From Parageobacillus thermantarcticus (GTDB lineage Bacteria > Bacillota > Bacilli > Bacillales > Anoxybacillaceae): a stretch of DNA of 52,362 nt. The position numbers and the translations under genes are program-made. Of this stretch, positions 37,145 to 48,249 are shown piece after piece. The stretch's first letter is position 1, and every line of letters begins with the position of its first letter. Where the stretch lies: the NCBI RefSeq assembly GCF_900111865.1, contig NZ_FOJS01000021.1, positions 1 through 52,362 on the forward strand, written 5' to 3'. The notes under the pieces were generated by a model, which was given only the letters and a program-made list of their open reading frames with translations, was not told where the DNA came from and searched no databases.

Positions 37145-37395
37145 CCACCCGCCTTATCGTCATCTAAAAACGTCAATTTGACTGTCTCTGTTAACACATC
37201 AGCGTAACTAAATGACACCCGTTCGAACGCGTTTTCTTTTTGGTCGAGTTCAATAACAAACACAGATGGATACGTTTCTGCTAAAATTCCGCACCGCTCA
37301 ATCGTTTTTCTTCGCCCGCCGTTAGCGCGTAACGTCAAACGTCTGCCGATGTTAGAATCCAACGTTTTTTTAATATCGGATAAAGTTTTTGGCAT
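37138..37395 (-). CDS. veg: Veg protein
   Basis: An 85-aa small beta-barrel-like protein, nearly the same length as B. subtilis Veg, which stimulates biofilm formation by inhibiting SinR. Conserved text includes [33 protein letters not shown] and [35 protein letters not shown]. The ribosome site GAGGTGG lies before the ATG. Two very strong tandem sigma-A promoters drive it; the B. subtilis veg promoter is a textbook strong one. Confidence 0.96.
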   Translation of the reverse strand: MPKTLSDIKKTLDSNIGRRLTLRANGGRRKTIERCGILAETYPSVFVIELDQKENAFERVSFSYADVLTETVKLTFLDDDKAGGQ

Positions 37396-37419
37396 TCGCT
37401 ATCCACCTCACTGTTTGTA

Positions 37420-37448
37420 ATTATAACAAAATTTATTCCCAAAGTCAA
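37420..37448 (-). promoter_or_regulatory. veg promoter P2 (sigma-A)
   Basis: Minus strand: -35 TTGACT (37443-37448), 17-nt spacer, -10 TATAAT (37420-37425). Confidence 0.9.
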
Positions 37449-37456
37449 AAATAAAA

Positions 37457-37486
37457 ATTATATCAGTGCATTTTCCTTACTGTCAA
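37457..37486 (-). promoter_or_regulatory. veg promoter P1 (sigma-A)
   Basis: Minus strand: -35 TTGACA (37481-37486), 18-nt spacer, -10 TATAAT (37457-37462). Both hexamers are consensus, 38 nt upstream of P2. Confidence 0.92.
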
Positions 37487-37567
37487 TGCATATTTTTCTA
37501 CACAATACTGTTTTTATTTATTATGTCGTTTTTTATGTAAAAATATGTATAAACTTTAGTAGGAAAT

Positions 37568-37589
37568 AAAAAAACCGCCTACATGGCGG
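37568..37589 (-). terminator. Terminator after yabG
   Basis: Minus strand: CCGCC/GGCGG stem with a 5-nt loop, flanked by A/T pairs and followed by TTTTTTT. Confidence 0.88.
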
Positions 37590-37592
37590 CTG

Positions 37593-38477
37593 CTAATCGC
37601 TCATCGCATCAATCAAACGAAACGGCATCCCCGTGCGCAATACTCCTTTCGTCTCCACCCCTCCAAGTCCCTTTTCTCCGGTCAATGTATTGCGAAGAAC
37701 GTCCCAAACATCTACCGTTTCCATGAAAGGAGTAAAACTAATTCTTGAAACGATATAAACTGGATCGAGCGCGTGAATGTTTACGCGCGCCGGAGAACTG
37801 GCAAAATTTGCACCGGCGCGAATAAGTGATTCAAAATGGGATTGGCATGCCCCCGCAAAAATGATCAATTGGTCAAGATGAGGAACTTTTTTACGCGCTT
37901 CTTTTACCGTTTGGACAAAATGTTTGGAATGGCGATATGCCTTTAAATCCGTCACTTTTCCTTTCGATTTCGAATAGGAATCGTGACCGGTGATCACTAA
38001 AATATCAGGGCGAAACCGCTCAAGAAGTCCACCGACTTTCTCAGGCATTTCGCTTTCCTCGCAAAAGATGCCATACACCGGCACGCCAATTCGTTCATAC
38101 AAATCCAAACACTTACGCAAATATAAAGGGTCACCGTCCAAATGAAGGACGCGCCCCGGAATTTGAAAAAAATCTTTGTCTGTCCGGTATCCCCCCGTCG
38201 CCCGATACTCTGTTTTTTGTTTGATGACATGATAATCTTGGCGAAACAGCTTATACGATTGCTCGATTAACTCTATTTCCTTTTTGTTTCTTTCCTGCTG
38301 TTCTCGTTCATCAATAATGACTAAATCGCTGCACGGGGCATCGGCGATAAGTCTCACATTTTCACCATACAAAATCGCTTCTTTTTCCCCGTTTTTTTCT
38401 TTCACATCTATGACACGAAACAATAAATCACAGTTATACGACTTCCTTGCGACAATATCGCCGACCTTAACGTCCAT
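37593..38477 (-). CDS. yabG: Sporulation-specific protease YabG
   Basis: Cysteine-type protease that trims spore coat proteins before cross-linking. The 294-aa product shows an N-terminal SH3-like DVKVGDIVARKSYNCDLLFRVIDV. The conserved PDILVITGHDSYSKSKG and DQLIIFAGACQSHFESLIRAGANFASSPARVNIHALDPV segments carry the likely catalytic His and Cys. The ATG at 38477 lies 9 nt after GGAG; an ATG at 38483 is only 3 nt from it. A sigma-K-like promoter precedes it. Monocistronic, with its own terminator. Confidence 0.95.
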   Translation of the reverse strand: MDVKVGDIVARKSYNCDLLFRVIDVKEKNGEKEAILYGENVRLIADAPCSDLVIIDEREQQERNKKEIELIEQSYKLFRQDYHVIKQKTEYRATGGYRTDKDFFQIPGRVLHLDGDPLYLRKCLDLYERIGVPVYGIFCEESEMPEKVGGLLERFRPDILVITGHDSYSKSKGKVTDLKAYRHSKHFVQTVKEARKKVPHLDQLIIFAGACQSHFESLIRAGANFASSPARVNIHALDPVYIVSRISFTPFMETVDVWDVLRNTLTGEKGLGGVETKGVLRTGMPFRLIDAMSD

Positions 38478-38514
38478 CACCATTCACTCCATTGTAAACA
38501 AATTGCTTACTAAG

Positions 38515-38542
38515 TAACATATGCGCATCTGGAAAATAGGTG
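38515..38542 (-). promoter_or_regulatory. yabG promoter, sigma-K-like
   Basis: Minus strand: -35 CACC (38539-38542), 15-nt spacer, -10 CATATGTTA (38515-38523), which matches CATAnnnTA. The spacer is 1 nt shorter than usual. B. subtilis yabG is sigma-K dependent. Confidence 0.55.
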
Positions 38543-38589
38543 ATAGACACGGGTCTTCCCTTGTTTCTCACATCATCGAAAAAACAAAA

Positions 38590-40027
<1,438 letters not shown>

Positions 40028-40214
40028 TACTAACACGCAGAAATCGTCCACTCATTCCCCAAGGAATAAGCCTTTTTTCCTATTTCTGCGCTGCCCCCTT
40101 TCCGATAAAATAATTGTTGAAAGGTTTTCACCTCTATTTTCTTTCAAAAATGACTGAAACTTTTTTCGACTTTTTTCGTCTAAATAAGTAGAAAAATCTT
40201 TCTTCATTATAACG
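40028..40214. other. Spacer upstream of rnmV
   Basis: No gene was seen. The minus strand has a TATAAT (40205-40210) 5 nt after the yabE terminator, but no good -35 at the right distance. AGGGGGC near 40093-40099 is not followed by a start codon that opens a believable frame. Confidence 0.35.
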
Positions 40215-40242
40215 AAAAAGCAGAGGGTAAAAAACCCTCCGC
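40215..40242 (-). terminator. Terminator after yabE
   Basis: A 9-bp stem with one wobble (40234-40242 with 40220-40228), TTTTT loop, then TTTTTC on the minus strand. Confidence 0.9.
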
Positions 40243-40252
40243 ATTCTTTCCT

Positions 40253-41461
40253 TTATTGAAGAATTTTCACTTTTACGCGTTTTTTACCCCAACGAAACGC
40301 GTCCGATTTTTTCGGGAAAAATACGTCAATTTTATAACCGTTAATACCCCCGCCTGTGTCAGCGGCAATGGCGTATCCGTATCCTTCTACGTACACTTTT
40401 GATCCGATCGGTATAATGCTTGGATCAACCGCGATAACTTTCGCAGAAGGATTCGCGCGCAAGTTAATTCCTGTGCTCGTTGTTCCCGAACAGCCTCCGC
40501 AATAAGCGGTATAAGCGGTAGCAGTAACATAAAATTCTTTCGCTGCATGCCTTTGACCGCGCGACGCTATTGGAACAGAACGACTTTGCGCATTTGTAGA
40601 TCGTGTGCCGATTGCAACGATGCGAGTTTTGCTTGCTTTAATCGTTTTTGTTTCTATTAGTTTTCGCGATACTTCTTTTCCGTTTTCAAGCACTACTTCA
40701 TACTTCTTCAAAGCGCTTCCTTTTTCACCTGGGCTGATAACACGCTGTTCTCCTTTTGGCAATCGTGCGTCTTGGCGGGTGACGACTGCAAAATCAATCG
40801 GTTCTTCCACTACATCGGTGACTTTTTGAACTTTAACCACTTTTACCATCATGTTTTCTCTTATTTTTTCTTGCAAAGATGGCTCGACACGATCAAGTTC
40901 TCCTAATTTGACATCTTGTTGTTTTAAAAAGTCAGCGACAGTAGTCGAAGTTGCCCATACTTGTTTTTGTTTACCGCCGACATTTAATTGGACTGGAAAT
41001 GCTTTTTCCACGTTCACTTCCATTCCTTTTTTTATCTTTGCATCTGGCGACGGGACAATTTTGTCGTGCTTTCCAATTTTAATATGTTGCGAGTTTAACA
41101 ACTCGGCAACGTTTTTTGCAGTCGTCCATATTTCTTGCTTTTTTCCGTCTACTGTCAACGTTACTTTTTTGCTCGCCTGCCAAACAATGTTTAAATCATC
41201 TGTAATTGGCGTATCTAGCGATGGATAGACGTAATCTTCTTTTCTTGGCTCAATATTTTGTTCCTGCAATACTTCTTTTACCGTCTTGGCATGTGTGCGA
41301 ATCTCTTGTTTTTTTCCGTTCGCCGTTAACGTCACATCATCCTTCGCTATTTCATACCCGGCAAATCCCGTTGTCGCTGAAAAAGCTATGAAACTACTAG
41401 CGGTAACCGTGAAATTTTTCCTCAATGAATCAGAAATCCTCTTCATATTGGGTAACATCAT
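40253..41461 (-). CDS. yabE: YabE: DUF348/G5/3D-domain cell wall protein (Rpf-like)
   Basis: A secreted or membrane-anchored wall enzyme. The 402-aa product has a hydrophobic helix (about 18-38) after a basic N-terminus. Three DUF348 repeats follow (about 42-85, 98-140, 155-197; each K-VTL-ANGKKQEI-T-AKTV-E-L pattern), then a G5 domain (about 205-285). The C-terminal 3D domain carries FYVTATAYTAYCGGCSG, VAIDPSIIPIGSKVYVEGYG-type text and the Asp of AADTGGGINGYKIDVFF. The domain set matches YabE/Sps and actinobacterial RpfB stationary-phase factors, predicted lytic transglycosylases. The ATG at 41461 lies 8 nt after AAGGAGG. Confidence 0.94.
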   Translation of the reverse strand: MMLPNMKRISDSLRKNFTVTASSFIAFSATTGFAGYEIAKDDVTLTANGKKQEIRTHAKTVKEVLQEQNIEPRKEDYVYPSLDTPITDDLNIVWQASKKVTLTVDGKKQEIWTTAKNVAELLNSQHIKIGKHDKIVPSPDAKIKKGMEVNVEKAFPVQLNVGGKQKQVWATSTTVADFLKQQDVKLGELDRVEPSLQEKIRENMMVKVVKVQKVTDVVEEPIDFAVVTRQDARLPKGEQRVISPGEKGSALKKYEVVLENGKEVSRKLIETKTIKASKTRIVAIGTRSTNAQSRSVPIASRGQRHAAKEFYVTATAYTAYCGGCSGTTSTGINLRANPSAKVIAVDPSIIPIGSKVYVEGYGYAIAADTGGGINGYKIDVFFPKKSDAFRWGKKRVKVKILQ

Positions 41462-41557
41462 GCAAAACGCCTCCTTCTTGCGCGAATATTCCCCTCTTTC
41501 TCTAAACATGTACGCGTAAACACACTCTATTATGCAGAAAATTCGCTGAAAAAGAAA

Positions 41558-41640
41558 GGGAGACTTGTCGACACGTTTATCGTCTGTAACGTTCTAAATT
41601 TGTCAAACTTTTTTATTCGCTGGCGTTTAGACAAGTCCCC
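41558..41640 (-). other. Structured RNA segment between tatD and yabE
   Basis: Arms reading GGGGACTTGTC...AACG and CGTGTCGACAAGTCTCCC on the minus strand pair over about 14 bp with small irregularities. They enclose about 45 nt that hold a possible inner CGTT/AACG stem. TTTCTTTTTC follows. It is probably a long tatD terminator, perhaps with regulatory folding ahead of yabE. Confidence 0.55.
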
Positions 41641-41660
41641 TTACCGATTGACAAATGATT

Positions 41661-42431
41661 TTAGCGATCGATGCCGAATATTTTTTTCGCATTCTCCGTC
41701 GTCGCTTTTGCCACTTCCTCAAAGGAAATGCCTTTTATCTCGGCGATCGCCTCCGCCACGTACTTGACGTAGCTTGGCTCGTTTCGTTTTCCGCGGAAAG
41801 GGTGAGGCGTTAAATACGGGCAATCTGTTTCAATCAATAAATGTTCAAGCGGAATTTGCGCCGCCACTTCCTTCGGCTTTTTCGCGTTTTTAAATGTTAC
41901 TGGACCGCCGAGAGAAATAAAAAAGTTCATATCGATACATTGTTTCGCCACTTCCACACTTCCGCTAAAACAATGCATAATTCCACCGACTTCAGCGGCA
42001 TTTTCCTCTTTTAAAATCCGCAAAATATCCGCTGTCGCCTCACGATTATGGATAATGATCGGCAGCTTCACTTTTTTCGCCAAAGCGATTTGCCGCCGAA
42101 ATACGTCATGCTGTATTTCCTTTGGCGACTTATCCCAATAATAATCCAATCCCATTTCTCCTAACGCCACCACTTTTGGATGGGCAGCCAACTCTGCGAT
42201 CATGTCGAAGTTCTCGTCCGTCATATCGATCGCATCAACGGGATGCCAGCCGACGGAAGCATAAATAAAATCATATTGTTCCGCTAGTTCCACCGCTCGG
42301 GCAATCGTAGGACGGTCAAAACCGACGACGACAATATGAGAAACTCCTTCGCCAAGAGCGCGATCAATCACTTCTTGTAAATCATCGTTATATTGGACGG
42401 CATTCAAATGCGCATGTGTGTCAAAAAGCAT
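41661..42431 (-). CDS. tatD: TatD-family metal-dependent deoxyribonuclease
   Basis: A 256-aa TIM-barrel metallo-hydrolase of the TatD DNase type (YabD in B. subtilis). Metal ligands are visible: FDTHAHLN at the N-terminus, ALGEMGLDYYW near residue 92 (Glu), IIHNREA near 128 (His), GGIMHCFSGS near 152 (His), and LIETDCPYL near 204 (Asp). It may act in DNA repair or turnover. AAGGGG is upstream of the ATG at a longish gap. It lies after metG and ahead of yabE. Confidence 0.96.
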   Translation of the reverse strand: MLFDTHAHLNAVQYNDDLQEVIDRALGEGVSHIVVVGFDRPTIARAVELAEQYDFIYASVGWHPVDAIDMTDENFDMIAELAAHPKVVALGEMGLDYYWDKSPKEIQHDVFRRQIALAKKVKLPIIIHNREATADILRILKEENAAEVGGIMHCFSGSVEVAKQCIDMNFFISLGGPVTFKNAKKPKEVAAQIPLEHLLIETDCPYLTPHPFRGKRNEPSYVKYVAEAIAEIKGISFEEVAKATTENAKKIFGIDR

Positions 42432-42524
42432 AACGGCAACCCCTTCTGTACCTTGGTGTTAAGTGTAACATAGAAATCCATTACATATATCACAAATTGT
42501 TAACATTTCCATTACAAAACGACA

Positions 42525-42561
42525 ACAAAGAGGTGTCGTGTACGATAAACACCACACCTCT
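42525..42561 (-). terminator. Terminator-like hairpin after metG
   Basis: A 13-bp stem with one mismatch (42549-42561 with 42529-42541), 7-nt loop. The following T-rich tract is weak (TTGTTGTCGTTTTG on the minus strand), so read-through into tatD is likely. Confidence 0.65.
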
Positions 42562-42572
42562 TATGTTCGCCA

Positions 42573-44531
<1,959 letters not shown>

Positions 44532-44551
44532 CTATTCTGTTAGAACAAAAG

Positions 44552-44572
44552 CCCCCGCCCGACGGACGAGAG
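44552..44572 (-). promoter_or_regulatory. metG leader hairpin
   Basis: Minus strand: 9-bp GC-rich stem with three wobbles, CTCTCGTCC/GGGCGGGGG, 3-nt loop, then CTTTTGTTC, 20 nt before the ribosome site. It could be an attenuator or a 5' stabiliser. No T-box sequence is present. Confidence 0.5.
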
Positions 44573-44579
44573 CGATGTT

Positions 44580-44880
44580 ACTTTTATTTTACATAATTTT
44601 TTTCGTTCTACAAAAACATCTATTTCACCAATTGAAAAAAATATACTTTTAAAAGTTATATTCGAAAAAAAGAATGTTTCTAAGTTGACATCCGATATGC
44701 TTTTAGGCATACTCTCTTGAACGTTTTAGTTGCGCAAAGATTCCATGCCTACTCGTTCCGTAAAAGCTCCACATAAAACTTTGCATACCATCCATCTATT
44801 TTTTGTTAACACCATTTTAGTACTATTATCTTTTTTGAAATAATAATATACAATTTTTTTTAATTTTACATATAAAAGGA
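44580..44880. other. AT-rich intergenic region between metG and abrB
   Basis: About 300 nt with no gene. A weak metG promoter candidate on the minus strand is TTGTAG, 16 nt, TAAAAT (44590-44617). On the plus strand TTGACA (44685-44690), 17 nt, CATACT could start a transcript about 270 nt ahead of abrB. Long A/T runs fit AbrB autoregulation. Confidence 0.4.
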
Positions 44881-44909
44881 TTGACGTATAATGGAAGCAC
44901 TGATATGAT
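44881..44909 (+). promoter_or_regulatory. abrB promoter (sigma-A)
   Basis: -35 TTGACG (44881-44886), 17-nt spacer, -10 TATGAT (44904-44909). The Spo0A boxes lie just downstream, overlapping the early transcribed region. Confidence 0.88.
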
Positions 44910-44925
44910 TAGGGTGTAGGAAATT

Positions 44926-44942
44926 TGTCGAATATTGACGAA
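44926..44942 (+). promoter_or_regulatory. Two tandem Spo0A boxes repressing abrB
   Basis: TGTCGAA (44926-44932, consensus) and TGACGAA (44936-44942, one mismatch) are spaced 10 bp apart, so on the same face of the helix. B. subtilis abrB has the same pair, where Spo0A~P represses. Confidence 0.88.
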
Positions 44943-44990
44943 TAAATCCTATCAAAATAAAAAACTATTTGATGGAGAGGAGAGCACTGT

Positions 44991-45293
44991 ATGAAATCAA
45001 CAGGTATCGTCCGCAAAGTTGATGAGTTAGGTCGTGTCGTCATCCCGATCGAATTGCGTCGCACGTTAGACATTGCCGAAAAAGACGCATTGGAAATCTA
45101 TGTCGACGACGATCGCATCATTTTGAAAAAATATAAACCAAATATGACATGTGTCGTAACCGGCGAAGTTTCTGATGACAATTTCAAATTAGCCGGCGGT
45201 AAAATTATTTTAAGCCGCGAAGGCGCAGAAATTTTGTTAAAAGAAATTCAAGAACATCTACAACAATCATCGAATAACGATAACAACAAATAA
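44991..45293 (+). CDS. abrB: Transition-state regulator AbrB
   Basis: Global repressor of post-exponential genes, relieved when Spo0A~P represses abrB. The 100-aa product has the N-terminal DNA-binding domain MKSTGIVRKVDELGRVVIPIELRRTLDI and the multimerisation half ending in a Ser/Asn/Asp-rich tail. It includes the conserved Cys in MTCVVTGE. GGAGAGG lies before the ATG. It is the only plus-strand gene in the window. It faces rsmI with a shared terminator and diverges from metG. Likely targets in this window include spoVG. Confidence 0.98.
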   Translation: MKSTGIVRKVDELGRVVIPIELRRTLDIAEKDALEIYVDDDRIILKKYKPNMTCVVTGEVSDDNFKLAGGKIILSREGAEILLKEIQEHLQQSSNNDNNK

Positions 45294-45329
45294 AGAGTTT
45301 CTCTAGTATCAGAGAAACTCTCTTTTTTT
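45294..45329. terminator. Bidirectional terminator between abrB and rsmI
   Basis: A perfect 11-bp stem (45294-45304 with 45311-45321), 6-nt loop, with a run of Ts on the plus side and an A/T flank on the other. It serves abrB and, through its reverse, rsmI. Confidence 0.9.
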
Positions 45330-46206
45330 ATTGGTGATGATATTGCCGATAAACTTCCCGCTTCGACATATTTCTATCTTTCGCCGTTTGTTTAATCGCT
45401 TCTTTTGTCGTAAAATTTTTTTCCTGAATATAATATTCCACATGCTCAATCGGTGTTAACGAATGCCACCACGCTTCCGTTTCTTCATCTTCCTGCGTTT
45501 CCTTTGCCCCTTCCACAATGACGCAAAATTCCCCGCGAATCTCGTTGATTTTCACCCATTCGACAATCTCGCTAAGATTTCCGCGAATAAACTCTTCAAA
45601 CCGCTTCGTCAACTCGCGGCATAAAACAACGCGGCGCTCTCCGAATACTTCATGCATCATCATAAGCGTTTCTTGCATGCGATGAGGAGCTTCATAAAAA
45701 ATCATCGTTTCACGAATTTTTTTCAATGATTCCAACTGTTCCTTTTTTTCCTTTTTCGTCCGTTCAAGAAAACCAAAAAAGTAAAAGTGGTTTGTCGATA
45801 GCCCCGACGCAACAAGCGCGGTTAACGCTGCGTTCGCTCCCGGAAGCGGGACAACCGGACACCGCTCTTTGAGGGCGGAAACAATCAGTTCATGGCCCGG
45901 ATCTGAAATTCCCGGCATTCCCGCGTCGCTGACGAGTGCCACTGATTTTCCCGCTTTTAGTCGCTCAACAATTTGCGGTCCGCTTTTATATTTATTATGC
46001 TCATGATAACTAATGATCGGCGTATGAATCTTAAAATGATTTAACAGTTTTTTTGTTTGTCTTGTATCTTCCGCAGCAATCATATCTACTTCTTGCAAAA
46101 TGCGCACCGCCCGAAACGTCATATCTTCAAGATTGCCAATCGGCGTCGGAACGATATATAGCGTTCCTTTATCATTATCGTCAAAACTTTTTTGTTGCCA
46201 AAGCAT
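45328..46206 (-). CDS. rsmI: 16S rRNA 2'-O-ribose C1402 methyltransferase
   Basis: SAM-dependent methylase of the tetrapyrrole-methylase fold. The 292-aa product has GTLYIVPTPIGNLEDMTFRAVRIL, IAAEDTRQTKKLLNHF, VALVSDAGMPGISDPG, PLPGANAALTALVASGL and RFEEFIRGNLSEIVEW, which are strong RsmI family landmarks. AAGGAG lies before the ATG. In B. subtilis (yabC) the GIY-YIG gene yazA lies just upstream; here the previous gene ends 14 nt before, so yazA is missing. Confidence 0.96.
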   Translation of the reverse strand: MLWQQKSFDDNDKGTLYIVPTPIGNLEDMTFRAVRILQEVDMIAAEDTRQTKKLLNHFKIHTPIISYHEHNKYKSGPQIVERLKAGKSVALVSDAGMPGISDPGHELIVSALKERCPVVPLPGANAALTALVASGLSTNHFYFFGFLERTKKEKKEQLESLKKIRETMIFYEAPHRMQETLMMMHEVFGERRVVLCRELTKRFEEFIRGNLSEIVEWVKINEIRGEFCVIVEGAKETQEDEETEAWWHSLTPIEHVEYYIQEKNFTTKEAIKQTAKDRNMSKREVYRQYHHQ

Positions 46207-46220
46207 TCGTCCTTGCTCCT

Positions 46221-46970
46221 TTACGATGGGATGATTCCATATAACAGCTGCTTCACTTCATCCGTATATTCATTATCGTCATTATATACAATAAGCGGCG
46301 GCAAAATTTTCAAATCCGGATTTCCGTCTTTAATGCCTTCAATCAAAATCGTATTGGCCTCTTTTCCAAGTTTCGGATAAACAAACCGCAGCCGTTTTGG
46401 CTCTAACCGATGCTCGCGCATTAGCGTAATAATGTCAAGCAGCCTTCCCGGCCGGTGCACAAATGCGGCTTTGCCCCCTTGCTTCAACAACTGGCTGCTC
46501 ACGCGAATCACATCTTCAAGCGTACAATAAATTTCATGGCGGGCAATCGCAAAATGGACATTTTTGTTCATTTCCTCCTTGCCGATCGTTGGAAAATAGG
46601 GAGGATTGCACGTAACGACATCATATTTACTATATCCTAATTGCTTCGGCGCATCTTTAATATCTCCGTGAATAATTTCTATCTGCTTTTCCAAGCCGTT
46701 GTACTTTACGCTTCTTTTTGCCATGTCGCAAAGCCGCTCTTGAATTTCTACACCGATAATTTTTCCCTTCGTTCTCATGCTTAATAACAACGGAATAACG
46801 CCGTTTCCCGTACATAAATCGACAATCAACCCTTTTTGAATCGGCATATAAGCAAACTTCGCAAGCAAAACCGCATCGAGGGAAAAAGAAAACACCGACG
46901 GACTTTGAATAATGCGGATATCTTCATTGAAAAGATAATCAAGCCTCTCATCGTCATACAATTCCACCAT
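46221..46970 (-). CDS. tRNA1(Val) adenine-N6 methyltransferase-like protein
   Basis: A 249-aa Rossmann-fold methyltransferase: motif [18 protein letters not shown] near residue 50, IGVEIQERL, and the catalytic motif IV CNPPYFP near residue 120, typical of N6-adenine methylases of the TrmN6 (YfiC) group. It corresponds to yabB in B. subtilis. Target specificity is inferred. AGGAGG lies before the ATG. It is separated from yabA by a terminator-like hairpin. Confidence 0.9.
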   Translation of the reverse strand: MVELYDDERLDYLFNEDIRIIQSPSVFSFSLDAVLLAKFAYMPIQKGLIVDLCTGNGVIPLLLSMRTKGKIIGVEIQERLCDMAKRSVKYNGLEKQIEIIHGDIKDAPKQLGYSKYDVVTCNPPYFPTIGKEEMNKNVHFAIARHEIYCTLEDVIRVSSQLLKQGGKAAFVHRPGRLLDIITLMREHRLEPKRLRFVYPKLGKEANTILIEGIKDGNPDLKILPPLIVYNDDNEYTDEVKQLLYGIIPS

Positions 46971-46989
46971 CGCACATCCTCCTTATCTC

Positions 46990-47019
46990 AAAAAAATAAC
47001 CTCTCCTTATGCGGAAAGG
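46990..47019 (-). terminator. Internal terminator between yabA and the trmN6-like gene
   Basis: A 7-bp stem CCTTTCC/GGAGAGG with one wobble (47013-47019 with 47000-47006), 6-nt loop, then TTATTTTTTT on the minus strand. It probably gives partial termination inside the operon. Confidence 0.7.
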
Positions 47020-47025
47020 AAAGGC

Positions 47026-47391
47026 TTACTTTTTATTTAAAAAGGATAAGCAAAATAAACAATCGCCTTCTTTGCGGACGCTTCCATAATGGACATGGCA
47101 AATATGGAATCCTTCTTGATAAAGGCGGGCTAAATTATCGTATCCTTCGCCGATATCAATCAATTTTCTTTCATGGCCATGCTTATGATCTTTTTCTTTT
47201 CGTTTTTCTCCCGCCAACTCTCCGCTCACTTGTTCGAGCCGGCGGCGCAAATGATCGTTTTCAATTTGCAAATGATGGTTTTCCTCAAGCAATTCCGTTA
47301 CATATTCCTTTAATTGCACAAGCTGACGATACAAATGGCTAAGTTGTTCCTCCATGCCTGTTACCGACTGAAAAATTTCTTTCTTATCCAC
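47026..47391 (-). CDS. yabA: Replication initiation control protein YabA
   Basis: Binds DnaA and the sliding clamp and prevents over-initiation. The 121-aa product has an N-terminal coiled coil (about 5-60; [39 protein letters not shown]) that tetramerises. A charged linker and the C-terminal zinc domain follow ([38 protein letters not shown]; His/Cys ligands). A GTG at 47391 is chosen for GGGGTGG 6 nt ahead and for the family N-terminus (M)DKKEIF; a TTG at 47406 lacks a site. Its place near the origin suits its role. Confidence 0.96.
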   Translation of the reverse strand: MDKKEIFQSVTGMEEQLSHLYRQLVQLKEYVTELLEENHHLQIENDHLRRRLEQVSGELAGEKRKEKDHKHGHERKLIDIGEGYDNLARLYQEGFHICHVHYGSVRKEGDCLFCLSFLNKK

Positions 47392-47406
47392 GTCAATCCA
47401 CCCCAA

Positions 47407-48234
47407 TTAATCTGTGGCTTGGACTGGTAAAGTGCCATCTTTCATCAATTCATCAAGCGTATATTCCACGACTCGCCCATATTCCGATAATTCGACTTGC
47501 AATACTCGTTCTAAAATATTTAATCCGATCACTTTTCCAAGGCCATGCGGAGTTTTCACATACTCACCTAAATCAGGAAGCTGCTCTTTCGCTGTTTCGT
47601 ATTCATCATTTTCGTATTTTAAGCAGCACATTAGCCGACCGCAAAGACCGGAAATTTTCGTCGGATTGAGCGATAAGTTTTGATCTTTCGCCATTTTAAT
47701 CGACACTGGTTCAAAATCTCCTAAAAATGTCGAACAGCAAAGCATCCTTCCGCACGGGCCGATCCCGCCAAGCATTTTTGCTTCATCGCGAACACCAATT
47801 TGTCTTAATTCAATGCGCGTACGAAAAATCGCTGCTAAGTCTTTGACAAGTTCGCGAAAATCGACACGTCCATCTGCGGTAAAATAAAAAATCACTTTAT
47901 TGCGGTCAAACGTATATTCGACATCGACTAATTTCATTTCTAAACCGTGCTCTTCTACTTTTTTCAAACAAATATCGTACGCTTCCCGCGCCGCCTTTTT
48001 GTTTTCCTCGACAATTAATTTGTCTTTCGCGTCCGCGACGCGGATCACTTTTTTCAACGGCAAAACGATATCGTTCTCATCAACCTGCTTGTTGCTAATA
48101 ACGACTTTTCCGTATTCGATTCCACGAACCGTTTCCACAATGACGAACTCCCCGACAGGAATCGTCAATTCTCCGGGATCGAAATAATAAATTTTTCCCG
48201 CTTTTTTAAAACGGACACCGACGACATTATACAA
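47407..48234 (-). CDS. ricT: RicT (YaaT), PSP1-domain Ric complex subunit
   Basis: Part of the RicA-RicF-RicT complex with Fe-S clusters. It promotes RNase Y-dependent mRNA maturation and affects Spo0A phosphorylation. The 275-aa product is nearly all PSP1 domain (ELRQIGVRDEAKMLGGIGPCGRMLCCSTFL; KISGLCGRLMCCLKYE) with the Cys cluster that binds iron-sulfur. A TTG start at 48234 with GGAGGG 7 nt upstream. Confidence 0.95.
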   Translation of the reverse strand: MYNVVGVRFKKAGKIYYFDPGELTIPVGEFVIVETVRGIEYGKVVISNKQVDENDIVLPLKKVIRVADAKDKLIVEENKKAAREAYDICLKKVEEHGLEMKLVDVEYTFDRNKVIFYFTADGRVDFRELVKDLAAIFRTRIELRQIGVRDEAKMLGGIGPCGRMLCCSTFLGDFEPVSIKMAKDQNLSLNPTKISGLCGRLMCCLKYENDEYETAKEQLPDLGEYVKTPHGLGKVIGLNILERVLQVELSEYGRVVEYTLDELMKDGTLPVQATD

Positions 48235-48249
48235 ACGCTTTTCCCTCCT

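Noticed and set aside
41462-41660. c-di-AMP (ydaO-type) riboswitch before yabE
   Set aside because: Considered because some Rpf genes have one, but the segment is too short and lacks the conserved ydaO sequence blocks.
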